A stretch of DNA of 64,000 bases from Flavobacterium sp. J27 (GCF_004303025.1 NZ_PJQW01000002.1:124001-188000), one strand, 5' to 3'; positions 47,295 through 56,239 are shown, numbered from the stretch's first letter. Notes: generated from the sequence alone by a model not told the origin. Made by a program: numbers and translations.

Positions 47295-48826
47295 TTACAA
47301 TCTTTTTGCTTTTATTTACCTTTAACCTAATAAATGCACAAATAAAAGTTGAAATCAAAAATGAACAAATAACTATTAATGATGGGGTTCCTAACAAAAA
47401 TGAATTTCATTTAATTCATGGTACAGACTCAACGAAGGATATAAAAATAAATAAATCCGCTTATGATTTAATGAATGATGAAACTACTATAGATTTTGAA
47501 GGAATAATAAATTATAAAAAAGTTAAATCTGAAGATAAGATTAAATTTTGGAAAAATGGTGATCAAGAGCAAAATGCTCACGAATATTTTTTATGTACTA
47601 CGTCTGAAATTTTTGTCAAAGACAAATCAAAATGTACTAGCTCAAACTCTTCAAGCGATATTAAGTATGAGAATGCAAACCAAATTCCATTTCCTGCTTT
47701 TCAAGAACCTAATAATGATATCTTAATTAATAACAAAACAAGTAGATATCTTATTCTAGATGCTAGTCCTAATCATAACCAAAAAATTAATAATAGTCTC
47801 TTTAAAGCTAAGAATATTGAAACATTTGGAAAAACAAATACTTTTGAAGATAATTTTCAAAAAGCTGATGCCTTACCTGTAAATGGAAGCTTAACTATTT
47901 TTATCAGAAATTATAATTTTCATAATTTAGAGAAAGTTTCTATCGAAATAACTGGCGCTGATTTTTCCTATACTTATAGTATAAAAGACATTCTGGCACA
48001 GCTTAAAACTAGGGTTGAAGATAATCAAGAAAATACTGAAGCCACAGATGATAAAAAAATAGAGGTTAGTAAATTAAACAATGATTTAACAGTAATACTA
48101 GATAAATTTGAAACGTATAATTACTTAAATTTAAACGACTTATACAAAATAGAAGAGTATAAAAAAATATTATACGATTTTTATAAACTAAATTTTAAAA
48201 GCTTTACGGATGAGGAAATCACTATTCTCAGTAAAATAATAAATTGGTATCCAGAATATTTATCGATTACTCCTATTGCTATTACTGTTCCAGAAAATGA
48301 TGAGGTAGAAATTAATGTAACAATTAAAAACAGAAATGAAGATATGCCATATCAGTCAAAAGTAGGACATTTTAAAACAACAGGTGGTATTGGTTTTAAC
48401 TTAGGAGGGATGTTTTATATTACGAATTTAAAGAATAATTCAGTTTATACGAAAGCTTCAGAAACATCAGGAAATGTAAGAGCTTTTATGAATTCTAAAA
48501 ATCAAAGTTCAGTAGGTATTGGATTAAATTCTGAAATTTATTTTAGAACAGGATATTTATTAAGACCAACCTTAAATATGGGATTTTTTCTTCCTTTTGA
48601 TGAAGATTTAACTCCATTTGGAGCCATTGGACCAGGAGTTAGTATCGCTTCAAAAAAAGTAAAATTTAGTTTATCTTGGGGATTAGCTGTTGGAAAAGTA
48701 AATGTTATAAAAGAACAATATGATAATGTTGAATTTGATCCAACTGATTTAACAAACGATCAACTAGAAGAAAAAGTTTGGAAATTTGGAAATTACTTTG
48801 GTTTTGGTTTAACATATAATTTGTAA
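47282..48826 (+). CDS. Secreted coiled-coil protein with C-terminal outer-membrane beta-barrel (novel two-gene unit, gene 2)
   Basis: 514 residues with a signal peptide (ITIFLLLFTFNLINAQ). Residues 20-210 are a polar beta-rich region with two cysteines (YFLCTTSE, SKCTSS), 225-310 a helical region (QLKTRVEDNQENTEATDD), and from about 335 alternating strands typical of an outer-membrane barrel (TTGGIGFNLGGMFYI, SSVGIGLNSEIYFRTGYLL, GAIGPGVSIASKKVKFSLSWGLAVG) ending FGFGLTYNL. It is translated in overlap with the protease gene, so both probably act together across the envelope. Function unknown. Confidence 0.7.
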   Translation: MEKLITIFLLLFTFNLINAQIKVEIKNEQITINDGVPNKNEFHLIHGTDSTKDIKINKSAYDLMNDETTIDFEGIINYKKVKSEDKIKFWKNGDQEQNAHEYFLCTTSEIFVKDKSKCTSSNSSSDIKYENANQIPFPAFQEPNNDILINNKTSRYLILDASPNHNQKINNSLFKAKNIETFGKTNTFEDNFQKADALPVNGSLTIFIRNYNFHNLEKVSIEITGADFSYTYSIKDILAQLKTRVEDNQENTEATDDKKIEVSKLNNDLTVILDKFETYNYLNLNDLYKIEEYKKILYDFYKLNFKSFTDEEITILSKIINWYPEYLSITPIAITVPENDEVEINVTIKNRNEDMPYQSKVGHFKTTGGIGFNLGGMFYITNLKNNSVYTKASETSGNVRAFMNSKNQSSVGIGLNSEIYFRTGYLLRPTLNMGFFLPFDEDLTPFGAIGPGVSIASKKVKFSLSWGLAVGKVNVIKEQYDNVEFDPTDLTNDQLEEKVWKFGNYFGFGLTYNL

Positions 48827-48858
48827 ACCAATCTTTATTTTAAAAATAATTTAATATA

Positions 48859-48895
48859 GTAAAACCGTAAAACAATTAGTTTTACGGTTTTATTT
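48859..48895 (+). terminator. Terminator of the protease/barrel unit
   Basis: AAAACCGTAAAAC/TTTTACGGTTTT stem with short loop and T-run, about 35 bp after the barrel stop. Confidence 0.85.
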
Positions 48896-49190
48896 TTACT
48901 CCAAAAATATTTTAAATAAATAATTTAGGAAATCATAATCTTAACCTAGAAATTTCATAAGTCTAAAACTTTAAATTAAGTATGATTCGTTTTCCTTGAT
49001 TGTTAATTTATTGATAATCATGAAAGAAAGAATAATTAATGTTTCTTTTCACTATTTTTTTACAAAAAAGCGAAAAAATTTTCAATAAACGATTTGAAAA
49101 GTAATCTTATAAGACACTAAAAAAATATTTATTATTTCGTAAATCTTTTTAAATAAATTGTTAGTTTATCTGAAAAAAAAACACTTACTT
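48896..49190. other. Gene-free AT-rich stretch
   Basis: About 300 bp between the terminator and sixA. Very AT-rich with no coding ORF, no -7 box that stands out and no long inverted repeat recognised. Confidence 0.5.
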
Positions 49191-49211
49191 TATATGACTA
49201 AATTAATGATT

Positions 49212-49727
49212 ATGAAAAATTTAATCCTTATTCGTCACTCAAAATCTAGTTGGGATTTGCCTCTAAATGATATAGAAAGACCTTTGTCTAAAAGAGGAAT
49301 TCATGATGCGCATTTAATATCTTCAAAGATACAGTCCTTGTTGCCTAAGTCGTTCATAGTATGGTCGAGTAGTGCTAAAAGAGCAAGAGAATCAGCTATT
49401 ATATATTCACAAAATTTATTAATTCCATTTGAAAATGTTATCATTAAAGAAGAGTTATACACTTTTGATGAAAAACGCTTAGAAGAAATCATAAAAAAAT
49501 GTGAAAATCGATACGATAACTTAATTCTTTTTGGACATAATGAAGCTATTACAAATTTTGTTAATAAATTTGGGAACCTTTTAGTTGATAATGTACCTAC
49601 ATCAGGATTTGTTTCGATGCAATTTAACATTGATGATTGGAAGTATCTAACAAAAGGAGAAACTATTAAAACCGTTTTCCCAAGTCATTACAAAAATGAA
49701 CAACATACAGCAAAGCAAGTACATTGA
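49212..49727 (+). CDS. sixA: SixA-like histidine phosphatase
   Basis: 171 residues from ATG 49212, where LILIRHSKSSWD begins; upstream in-frame starts at 49158 and 49194 would add a tail not seen in the family. RHS is the phosphohistidine motif, SSAKRARES the second Arg segment and LFGHNEAITNF the distal His. It removes phosphate from phospho-His or small molecules. It overlaps the ppk start by 32 bp. Confidence 0.88.
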   Translation: MKNLILIRHSKSSWDLPLNDIERPLSKRGIHDAHLISSKIQSLLPKSFIVWSSSAKRARESAIIYSQNLLIPFENVIIKEELYTFDEKRLEEIIKKCENRYDNLILFGHNEAITNFVNKFGNLLVDNVPTSGFVSMQFNIDDWKYLTKGETIKTVFPSHYKNEQHTAKQVH

Positions 49728-51819
49728 TAGAGAAAAAAGTTGGTTAACATTTAATGCGAGAGTATTACAAGAAGCAGCTGATGAATCGGTACCATTATTA
49801 GACCGATTACGATTTTTAGGAATTTTTTCAAATAATTTAGATGAATTTTTCAGAGTTCGTTATGCTGCTATTAGAAGAATGCGTTTTGAAAATGTAGATA
49901 GCGAAAAGATTTTAGGAGGAATTTCTGCTGAAACCTTATTAAAAGAGATTACAGAGATTGTTATTGAACAACAGTCTGAAAGTTTACGCATATTAAGTGA
50001 AATTGAACAAAAACTAGAAAAAGAAAATATTTTTATCCTGAATGAAAAGCAAATTTCTAAAGAACAAGAACTTTTTATAAGAGATTTCTTTATTCAGACC
50101 GTAAGTCCGGCAATTGTAACCATCATGTTAAATGATTTGGATAAATTTCCACTCTTAAAAGATACTTCAGGATATTTGGCTATTAAATTAGTCATGCAAC
50201 AAGAAAAAAATGACGTAGAAGTTACTAAAGAAGTGCGTTATGCAGTCGTTGAAATTCCAAGTACAGTAAATCGTTTTGTGGTCTTACCAACCAATTCTGA
50301 AAAACAATATATTATTCTTCTAGACGATGTTATCCGTCTCAATTTAAATTACATTTTCAATATTTTTAATTATGAGAGTATTTCAGCTCACATGATTAAG
50401 ATTACTCGTGATGCGCAATTGGAGTTTGATAGTGACCTAAGTAAAAGTTTTATTGAAAAAATATCAGATAGTGTAAAAGAAAGAAGAGTAGGAGAACCGG
50501 TGCGTTTTGTATACGATCAAGCAATAGGAAAAGATACCTTAGCTTTTTTATTGGAGCGCATGCATATTGATAGTTCCGATAGTATTATTCCTGGAGGAAG
50601 ATATCACAATCGTAGAGATTATATGAATTTCCCTAATTTGGGTCGCTATGATTTATTATACAAAAAGAATCCGCCTGTAGCCATTCCTGACTTAAATATG
50701 GAAGGAAGTATATTGGAGAAGATTAGACATAAAGATTATTTGTTAAATGCTCCCTACCAGTCATTTTCATATATTATTAAATTCCTTCGTGAGGCCGCTT
50801 TGGATCCAAAAGTAATCTCAATAAAAATTACATTATATCGTTTAGCAAAAAATTCTCAAATTATTAGTTCATTAATTAATGCTGCTAAAAATGGAAAGAA
50901 AGTAACCGTACAAATAGAATTGCAAGCCCGTTTTGATGAAGCAAGTAATATTTCCTACGCAGAACAAATGCAAACCGAAGGCATCCATCTTATTTTTGGG
51001 ATTAAAGGATTAAAAGTACATAGTAAAATATGCTATATTGAACGAATTGAAGACACTAAAATAAGAAGATACGGATTTATTTCAACGGGTAATTTCAATG
51101 AAAATTCGGCTAAAGTATATACTGATGTTACTTTGTTTACTTCGAATACACCTATTTTAAAAGATGTTTCTAAAGTGTTTGATTTCTTTGAAATTAATTA
51201 TAAAGTGCATCGATATAAACACTTATTTGTTTCTCCACATTATACAAGATCAAAATTTATTAAATTAATTGATCGCGAAATAATGAATGCTTTATCAGGG
51301 AAAGAAGCCTATATCAAGTTAAAAATGAATAGCGTTTCAGATTTTAAAATGATAGACAAACTCTACGAAGCAAGTCATGCAGGAGTGAAGATACAAATGA
51401 TTATTAGAGGAATCTGTTGTTTGATTCCTGGTAAAAAAGGATTGAGTGAAAATATTGAAGCTATTAGTATTGTTGATAATTATTTAGAACACTCACGCGT
51501 GTATATTTTTTCAAATAACAATAATCCTGAAATTTATATATCTTCAGCCGATTTTATGACTAGAAATATTGATGCAAGGGTGGAAGTAACTTGTCCTATT
51601 TATGACGAAGATATTAAAACAGAATTATTAGAAACCTTTGATATTGGTTGGAAAGCAAATGTAAAAGCAAGATTACAATCGGAAAATCTTAAGAATGAAT
51701 ACCGAAAAATTGCTGGTGAAAAACCATTTAGAGCACAGCTCGAAATGTATCATTATTATAAAGAAAAGATGGAAGCTGCTACCCAAAAAAATAAAATTAC
51801 AGAAATAAAAGAATCGTAA
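49696..51819 (+). CDS. ppk1: Polyphosphate kinase 1
   Basis: 707 residues. N domain (YIDREKSWLTFNARVLQEA), head domain, and two PLD-like domains with catalytic HxK-type motifs: LKVHSKICYIER (first, phospho-His) and the later RIKSADFMTRN-type region (ISSADFMTRNIDARVE). It makes inorganic polyphosphate from ATP. The ATG at 49696 lies inside sixA, and ppx follows after 27 bp, so the three genes form a polyphosphate operon. Confidence 0.96.
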   Translation: MNNIQQSKYIDREKSWLTFNARVLQEAADESVPLLDRLRFLGIFSNNLDEFFRVRYAAIRRMRFENVDSEKILGGISAETLLKEITEIVIEQQSESLRILSEIEQKLEKENIFILNEKQISKEQELFIRDFFIQTVSPAIVTIMLNDLDKFPLLKDTSGYLAIKLVMQQEKNDVEVTKEVRYAVVEIPSTVNRFVVLPTNSEKQYIILLDDVIRLNLNYIFNIFNYESISAHMIKITRDAQLEFDSDLSKSFIEKISDSVKERRVGEPVRFVYDQAIGKDTLAFLLERMHIDSSDSIIPGGRYHNRRDYMNFPNLGRYDLLYKKNPPVAIPDLNMEGSILEKIRHKDYLLNAPYQSFSYIIKFLREAALDPKVISIKITLYRLAKNSQIISSLINAAKNGKKVTVQIELQARFDEASNISYAEQMQTEGIHLIFGIKGLKVHSKICYIERIEDTKIRRYGFISTGNFNENSAKVYTDVTLFTSNTPILKDVSKVFDFFEINYKVHRYKHLFVSPHYTRSKFIKLIDREIMNALSGKEAYIKLKMNSVSDFKMIDKLYEASHAGVKIQMIIRGICCLIPGKKGLSENIEAISIVDNYLEHSRVYIFSNNNNPEIYISSADFMTRNIDARVEVTCPIYDEDIKTELLETFDIGWKANVKARLQSENLKNEYRKIAGEKPFRAQLEMYHYYKEKMEAATQKNKITEIKES

Positions 51820-51846
51820 AATACTACTTTTCAGAACAGATTAAGG

Positions 51847-52737
51847 ATGATTAAATTAAAAAAATATGCTGCTATAGATATTGGTTCCAATGCCATGCGT
51901 CTATTAGTAACCAATATTGTTGAAGAAGAAGGAAAACCTACTCAATTTAATAAAAGTTCGTTAGTGCGAGTGCCTATTCGTTTAGGACAAGAAGCGTTTA
52001 CTGTAGGAGAAATCTCTGATGAAAATATAGATCGAATGGTAGATGCGATGAAAGCGTTTAAGTTATTAATGAAAGTGCATAAAGTTGAAAAATACAAAGC
52101 TTGTGCTACTTCTGCGATGAGAGAAGCCATTAATAATGATGAAATATTAACATTAATCAAGAAAAAAGCCGATATTAAAATTGAAATCATAGATGGTAAA
52201 AAAGAAGCTTCTATTATTGCTTCTTCCGATTTAAAACAATTTATCAATTCCGATAAAACATTTTTGTATGTAGATGTTGGTGGTGGAAGTACCGAATTTT
52301 CAATTTTCTCTGGTGGTAAAATTGTAGCATCAAAATCATTTAAAAACGGAACCGTTCGTTTATTAAACAATATGGTCAATGATATTGTTTGGACAGAAAT
52401 TGAAAAATGGATAAAAACCATGACAGCTCCTTATGAAGAAATAACCATGATTGGTTCTGGTGGAAATATTAATAAATTATTCAAATTGTCTGAAAAACAT
52501 CAAGAAAAACCACTTTCTTATTTGTATATCAATTCGCAATATCAAAAATTAAATAGTTTAACCTACGAACAACGCATTTCCGAATTAGGTTTAAACCCAG
52601 ATCGTGCCGACGTTATTATTCCAGCAACACGCATTTATCTAAGTGCGATGAAATGGAGTGGTGCTCGACAAATTTTTGTGCCTAAAATAGGACTTTCAGA
52701 TGGTATTGTGAAAGCTATGTATTATGGTAGATTGTAA
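51847..52737 (+). CDS. ppx: Exopolyphosphatase / GppA-family phosphatase (short form)
   Basis: 296 residues. AIDIGSNAMRLLV (phosphate 1), TSAMREA, YVDVGGGSTEFSIF (phosphate 2) and IGSGGNINKL (adenosine-like) are the ASKHA motifs. The C-terminal HD-like half of long Ppx proteins is absent, as usual for the short Bacteroidota form. It degrades polyphosphate or (p)ppGpp-related nucleotides; being with ppk favours polyphosphate. Confidence 0.92.
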   Translation: MIKLKKYAAIDIGSNAMRLLVTNIVEEEGKPTQFNKSSLVRVPIRLGQEAFTVGEISDENIDRMVDAMKAFKLLMKVHKVEKYKACATSAMREAINNDEILTLIKKKADIKIEIIDGKKEASIIASSDLKQFINSDKTFLYVDVGGGSTEFSIFSGGKIVASKSFKNGTVRLLNNMVNDIVWTEIEKWIKTMTAPYEEITMIGSGGNINKLFKLSEKHQEKPLSYLYINSQYQKLNSLTYEQRISELGLNPDRADVIIPATRIYLSAMKWSGARQIFVPKIGLSDGIVKAMYYGRL

Positions 52738-52754
52738 CATTTGAAGTAAGAAAA

Positions 52755-52979
52755 TCAACTAGTATTTTTTTTGAAATTTAAATGAAACAACCACATAATT
52801 AAAACGATACAGCCAATCAGTTTTGTTCCAGAAGGAGTAATAGTACCATTATCAACACCGCCTCTAGTAAAAACGTAGCTACTTGATTCAACTTCAAAAT
52901 AGTCCATTAAATAACCTAAACTTACTATGAAAAGACCTCCAATTAGTGTAAGCCAATATGTAATTTTAAATGGTTTCAT
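52755..52979 (-). CDS. Small membrane protein, two helices
   Basis: 74 residues with hydrophobic segments at about 7-28 and 51-68, separated by a polar loop (SSSYVFTRGGVDNGTITPSG), and a basic C-terminus. No known family recognised. It is convergent with ppx. Confidence 0.6.
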   Translation of the reverse strand: MKPFKITYWLTLIGGLFIVSLGYLMDYFEVESSSYVFTRGGVDNGTITPSGTKLIGCIVLIMWLFHLNFKKNTS

Positions 52980-53075
52980 TAATGTACGTAAAAAATTAAA
53001 TCATAAAAGGCTATAAATGCCTATAAATGTAGGATAAATCCAATTATATTAAAGATAAAATATTTTTTATTCATA

Positions 53076-53480
53076 CTATTTCACTTTCTGCAACGTCAAT
53101 TTTTCAATCCAAGGTATTTCAGAATGATAGAATCGAAATTGATTTTTGTTTTTACCATCAAATCTTCCAGAACTGTTAGTGAAATTTAAGATGTGTTTTT
53201 CATCTAAATCATTTGCATTGGTAACAAAATGAATCACATTTTTAATGACTTTCCAAGTGCCTTTACCATACACATTTTCATCTTTACTGATTGATTGACC
53301 TAAATTTCTAAAAAAATGAAAGGTAAACGTGCTATCGGAGAGAATTTGTAGTTCGTATTCAAAAACCTCATTTTTAACGCTTTTAATTTTCTTTTCATAA
53401 ATGCCAACATAGTTGTTGTTTTGCGCATTCAATGTAAAAGAAAATAAGAGTAAAAATAGGAGTAAAGTATCATTTTTCAT
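53076..53480 (-). CDS. Secreted lipocalin-like small protein, unknown function
   Basis: 134 residues with a signal peptide (LLFLLLFSFTLNAQ). The mature part NYVGIYEKKI...YELQILSDSTFTFHFF...GKGTWKVIKNVIHF resembles short periplasmic proteins with a beta-sandwich or lipocalin-like fold that follow the pattern of GxY...L.L..D.TF......G.W....; function unknown. Confidence 0.65.
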   Translation of the reverse strand: MKNDTLLLFLLLFSFTLNAQNNNYVGIYEKKIKSVKNEVFEYELQILSDSTFTFHFFRNLGQSISKDENVYGKGTWKVIKNVIHFVTNANDLDEKHILNFTNSSGRFDGKNKNQFRFYHSEIPWIEKLTLQKVK

Positions 53481-53551
53481 GTTTTTGGTTTTCTAAAATG
53501 TAACAAAAATTAAGCCTTAATTTATTTCAACCAAGTATATATTTTGATAAA

Positions 53552-54313
53552 CTACAAATCCAAATCAAACAATTTCTTTAATAATTCAATATTTGGATTG
53601 ATGGTTTTTAGTTTTTCAAATTTTTCTAAAGGAGTAAAGGCATACCTTGTTTCTGAGACTTCATTTACCTTAACTTCTATAGTTATGTCGTGGTTGTGTA
53701 ATTTTCCTCTTAAATAGCCTAATAATTCAATATGACCACTTAAAAACTCTTCTTTAGTACTATGATTTGGTAATTCCAAAGTAATTGTACTGCCTTTAAG
53801 TACAGGATCATTCATTTGCATGTAGGTAGCCATAAGTCGTTTTCCTTGATCGGTTAAACGTTGGGCAAACTTGTTCCATACGAGTAACATATCTGTTTCT
53901 GTAAACGCTTCTGTAGGCAACTCTTCATGATGTTGCTGATGTTGCGCTTGTTTGGCTTCTAGTTCTTTCTTCGCACGAATGCTAGACAAGGATAAAGCCG
54001 ATATTTTCGGGCTGGTATTAGTTGTTGGTTGTTGGTTGTTGGTTGTTGGTTGTTGGTTGTTGGTTGCTGGTTGTTGGTTGTTGGTTGTTGGTTGTTGGTT
54101 GTTGGTTGTTGGTTGTTGGTTGTTGGTTGTTGGTTGCTGGTTGTTGGTTGTTGGTTGTTGGTTGTTGGTTGTTGGTTGTTGGTTGCTGGTTGTTGGTTGC
54201 TGGTTGTTATTTTCTATAACTTTACTTTCAACTTTTGACTTTTGACTTTTAACTTCAGTTATCGAATAAGTAGTATTTCTAAAATAGCTAGCTGGAATTA
54301 TAAAGGACTTAGC
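53552..54313 (-). CDS. dnaX: DnaX tau C-terminal part, in the -1 frame relative to the ATPase part
   Basis: Codon-by-codon reading on the minus strand in the -1 frame is open from the ten-A run (54314-54323) to the stop at 53552. It encodes AKSFIIPASYFRN, a stretch of repeated NNQQPTT-like linker from the heptamer array (54022-54208), then KISALSLSSIRAKKELEAK and a conserved tau-type C-terminal domain (MLLVWNKFAQRLTDQGKR, ITIEVKVNEV, LFDLDL). With one -1 shift the whole gene 55383 to 53552 gives 610 residues, the usual size for tau in this group. The first visible TTG at 53987-53989 is not a real start. Confidence 0.85.
   Translation of the reverse strand, partial: AKSFIIPASYFRNTTYSITEVKSQKSKVESKVIENNNQQPTTSNQQPTTNNQQPTTNNQQPTTNNQQPTTNNQQPTTNNQQPATNNQQPTTNNQQPTTNTSPKISALSLSSIRAKKELEAKQAQHQQHHEELPTEAFTETDMLLVWNKFAQRLTDQGKRLMATYMQMNDPVLKGSTITLELPNHSTKEEFLSGHIELLGYLRGKLHNHDITIEVKVNEVSETRYAFTPLEKFEKLKTINPNIELLKKLFDLDL
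54022..54208. repeat. 7-bp tandem array (about 26.7 copies) inside dnaX
   Basis: The plus strand reads TTGTTGG repeated 26 times without a break in phase, with TTGCTGG in copies 7, 17, 24 and 26, then a partial copy. On the minus strand it encodes a Asn/Gln/Pro/Thr linker of DnaX in any frame because no stop occurs in any phase. Seven is not a multiple of three, so gain or loss of one copy changes the frame of the C-terminal tau domain. Confidence 0.95.
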
Positions 54314-55383
54314 TTTTTTTTTTCTCCATCAATAGTGATAGAGGCTAATTGCATTAAGCATAGTTCCACAAGTAACCGTTGATTCTGACTATTTTTATAT
54401 TTTAAGTCGGTATCATTGGCTAATTCAATGCCTTGTAATAAAAAGGATTGTGAGGCTTTTTGCGCTTGAGTAGCATACAAACTTTGGGCTTGTTCTCCTG
54501 CTTCTAAAAGGGCTAAAGTAGCTGGGTTTTTGCATACCAATAAATCTCTAAAATGAGAAGCTAAGCCAGCTACAAAATGATGACCGTCAAAACCTTTTGC
54601 TAAAATATCATTATACCCTAAAAGTAATTCTGGTATTTTATTTTCTAAAATTAAATCGGTAATTTTTATGTAGTACTCAAAATCGAGCACATTTAAGTTC
54701 TCTGTTACTGCCTGACGCGTTAAATTGGTTCCACAATAAGAAACCACACGGTCAAATATAGATAGTGCATCACGCATGGCACCATCTGCTTTTTGTGCAA
54801 TAATATGTAACGCATCATCTTCAAAAGTAACCCCTTGTTCTTTGGCAATTTCAGCTAAATGTTCTTTGGCATCGTTAACCGTGATACGTTTGAAATCAAA
54901 GATTTGACAACGCGATAATATCGTAGGGATAATTTTGTGTTTTTCGGTAGTTGCTAAAATAAAAATAGCATGTTTTGGTGGTTCTTCTAAGGTTTTTAAA
55001 AAAGCATTAAAAGCAGCTTGAGACAACATATGCACCTCATCGATGATATATACTTTATATTTTCCAGTTTGAGGCGGTATACGCACTTGGTCAATAATAC
55101 TACGAATATCATCCACACCATTATTTGAAGCGGCATCAAGCTCAAATACATTAAATGAAAAATCTTCATGTGGATCATCATAACCTTCCTGATTGATTTT
55201 TCGAGCCAAAATACGAGCACAAGTAGTTTTTCCTACACCTCTTGGACCTGTAAATAATAGCGCTTGAGCTAGGTGATTGGTTTCAATAGCATTCAACAAC
55301 GTATTGGTAATAGCTTTTTGCCCCACAACATCTTTAAATGTTTGCGGACGGTATTTTCGAGCTGATACTATAAATTGTTCCAT
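54298..55383 (-). CDS. dnaX: DNA polymerase III subunit gamma/tau, zero-frame (gamma-like) product
   Basis: 361 residues. YRPQTFKDVVGQ, Walker A GPRGVGKTTCARIL, IIDEVHMLSQAAFNAFLKTLEEPP (Walker B), the zinc-less sensor 1 (ATTEKHKIIPTI) and SRCQIFDFKRI are the clamp-loader AAA+ motifs. The zero frame ends five codons after the A-run, so this product has the ATPase and collar parts only, like E. coli gamma. It drives loading of the sliding clamp. The full tau would need the shift described at 54313-54319. A promoter -7 box TATATTTG is at 55400-55407 on the minus strand. Confidence 0.95.
   Translation of the reverse strand: MEQFIVSARKYRPQTFKDVVGQKAITNTLLNAIETNHLAQALLFTGPRGVGKTTCARILARKINQEGYDDPHEDFSFNVFELDAASNNGVDDIRSIIDQVRIPPQTGKYKVYIIDEVHMLSQAAFNAFLKTLEEPPKHAIFILATTEKHKIIPTILSRCQIFDFKRITVNDAKEHLAEIAKEQGVTFEDDALHIIAQKADGAMRDALSIFDRVVSYCGTNLTRQAVTENLNVLDFEYYIKITDLILENKIPELLLGYNDILAKGFDGHHFVAGLASHFRDLLVCKNPATLALLEAGEQAQSLYATQAQKASQSFLLQGIELANDTDLKYKNSQNQRLLVELCLMQLASITIDGEKKKLSPL
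54313..54323 (-). promoter_or_regulatory. Candidate -1 frameshift site (A AAA AAG in a ten-A run)
   Basis: On the minus strand the codons are GAA AAA AAA AAG, which includes A AAA AAG, identical to the slippery heptamer of E. coli dnaX. A 5-bp stem AGCTA/TAGCT can form just downstream. The zero frame stops five codons later; the -1 frame continues into tau. Confidence 0.7.
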
Positions 55384-55399
55384 TGCAGTAATTGAATTA

Positions 55400-55407
55400 C
55401 AAATATA
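55400..55407 (-). promoter_or_regulatory. -7 promoter element for dnaX
   Basis: TATATTTG on the minus strand matches TAnnTTTG, 17 bp before the ATG at 55383. Confidence 0.5.
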
Positions 55408-55444
55408 GTGTACAAATTATGATTATTCAAAAGTAAATTTAATA

Positions 55445-55452
55445 TATATTTG
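55445..55452 (+). promoter_or_regulatory. -7 promoter element for the DUF3667 gene
   Basis: TATATTTG, 19 bp before the ATG at 55472. Confidence 0.45.
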
Positions 55453-55471
55453 AAAAATAATAAGCCAAACT

Positions 55472-56239
55472 ATGGAGTGTAAAAATTGCTTGAACCAGTT
55501 AACTAGTAATCAAAAGTTTTGTCCAGAATGTGGAGGCAAAGTAATTGTAAACAGAATCACTTTTAAAACCATTTTTGAAGAGTTTTTGGATAAATTTTTT
55601 AATATTGACAATAAATTTTATCAAACCTTTCTCATCTTATTAAAAAGACCACAAGAGGTAATTAGCGGTTATCTAGAGGGAAAAAGGGTAAATTACTTTA
55701 ATCCGGTTTCTTACTTTGCTTTTGCTTTAACGTTATCAGGTTTATACTTCTATTTGATACAAAAAGGTTTTATAGATTATGGTCAATTGATGGATGCTTC
55801 TGCAGCTAGTTATGACAATGACATGCAAAAAGAGATGGCTTTAAAAATCAATTCATATATCGTAGAATATTCAAATGCTTTCGCAGTGCTGTTTATTCCG
55901 TTATATGTGTTTTTTACAAAAGTCTTATTCTCAAAATATAAGAATTACAATTGGGCTGAACATTTTATAATCAATATTTATCTGTATTCGGAAGCAGCTA
56001 TCATTAGTACGGTCGTGTTGTTATTTTCGGCATTTAATAAAGAAATAATAGTAGTGATTAATATGTTGATGTTTTTCTTTCAACTGGCTTATTTTACCTA
56101 TTCACTTCGAAAAATATTTGGTCTCAGCATCAAATCCATGTTACTCCGAATCTTATTTTTTGTATTATTGATTGCTAGTTTTTTTCTTTTAATCCTAATT
56201 GTTGGCATTATTATAGGAATTCTAACGCATAAGGGATAA
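55472..56239 (+). CDS. DUF3667 zinc-ribbon membrane protein
   Basis: 255 residues. Two CxxC pairs at the start (CKNCLNQ, CPECGGK) form a zinc ribbon, followed by FLDKFFNIDNKFYQTFLILLKRPQEVISGYLEGKRVNYFNPVSYF-type core (cited here by its ends) and four or five hydrophobic helices. This matches DUF3667, widespread in Bacteroidota and of unknown function. Confidence 0.85.
   Translation: MECKNCLNQLTSNQKFCPECGGKVIVNRITFKTIFEEFLDKFFNIDNKFYQTFLILLKRPQEVISGYLEGKRVNYFNPVSYFAFALTLSGLYFYLIQKGFIDYGQLMDASAASYDNDMQKEMALKINSYIVEYSNAFAVLFIPLYVFFTKVLFSKYKNYNWAEHFIINIYLYSEAAIISTVVLLFSAFNKEIIVVINMLMFFFQLAYFTYSLRKIFGLSIKSMLLRILFFVLLIASFFLLILIVGIIIGILTHKG

Noticed and set aside
53952..54245. Plus-strand ORFs with repeated GCWLLVV sequence
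   Set aside because: They are readings of the 7-bp array on the other strand of dnaX; no start signals or sequence outside the repeat.
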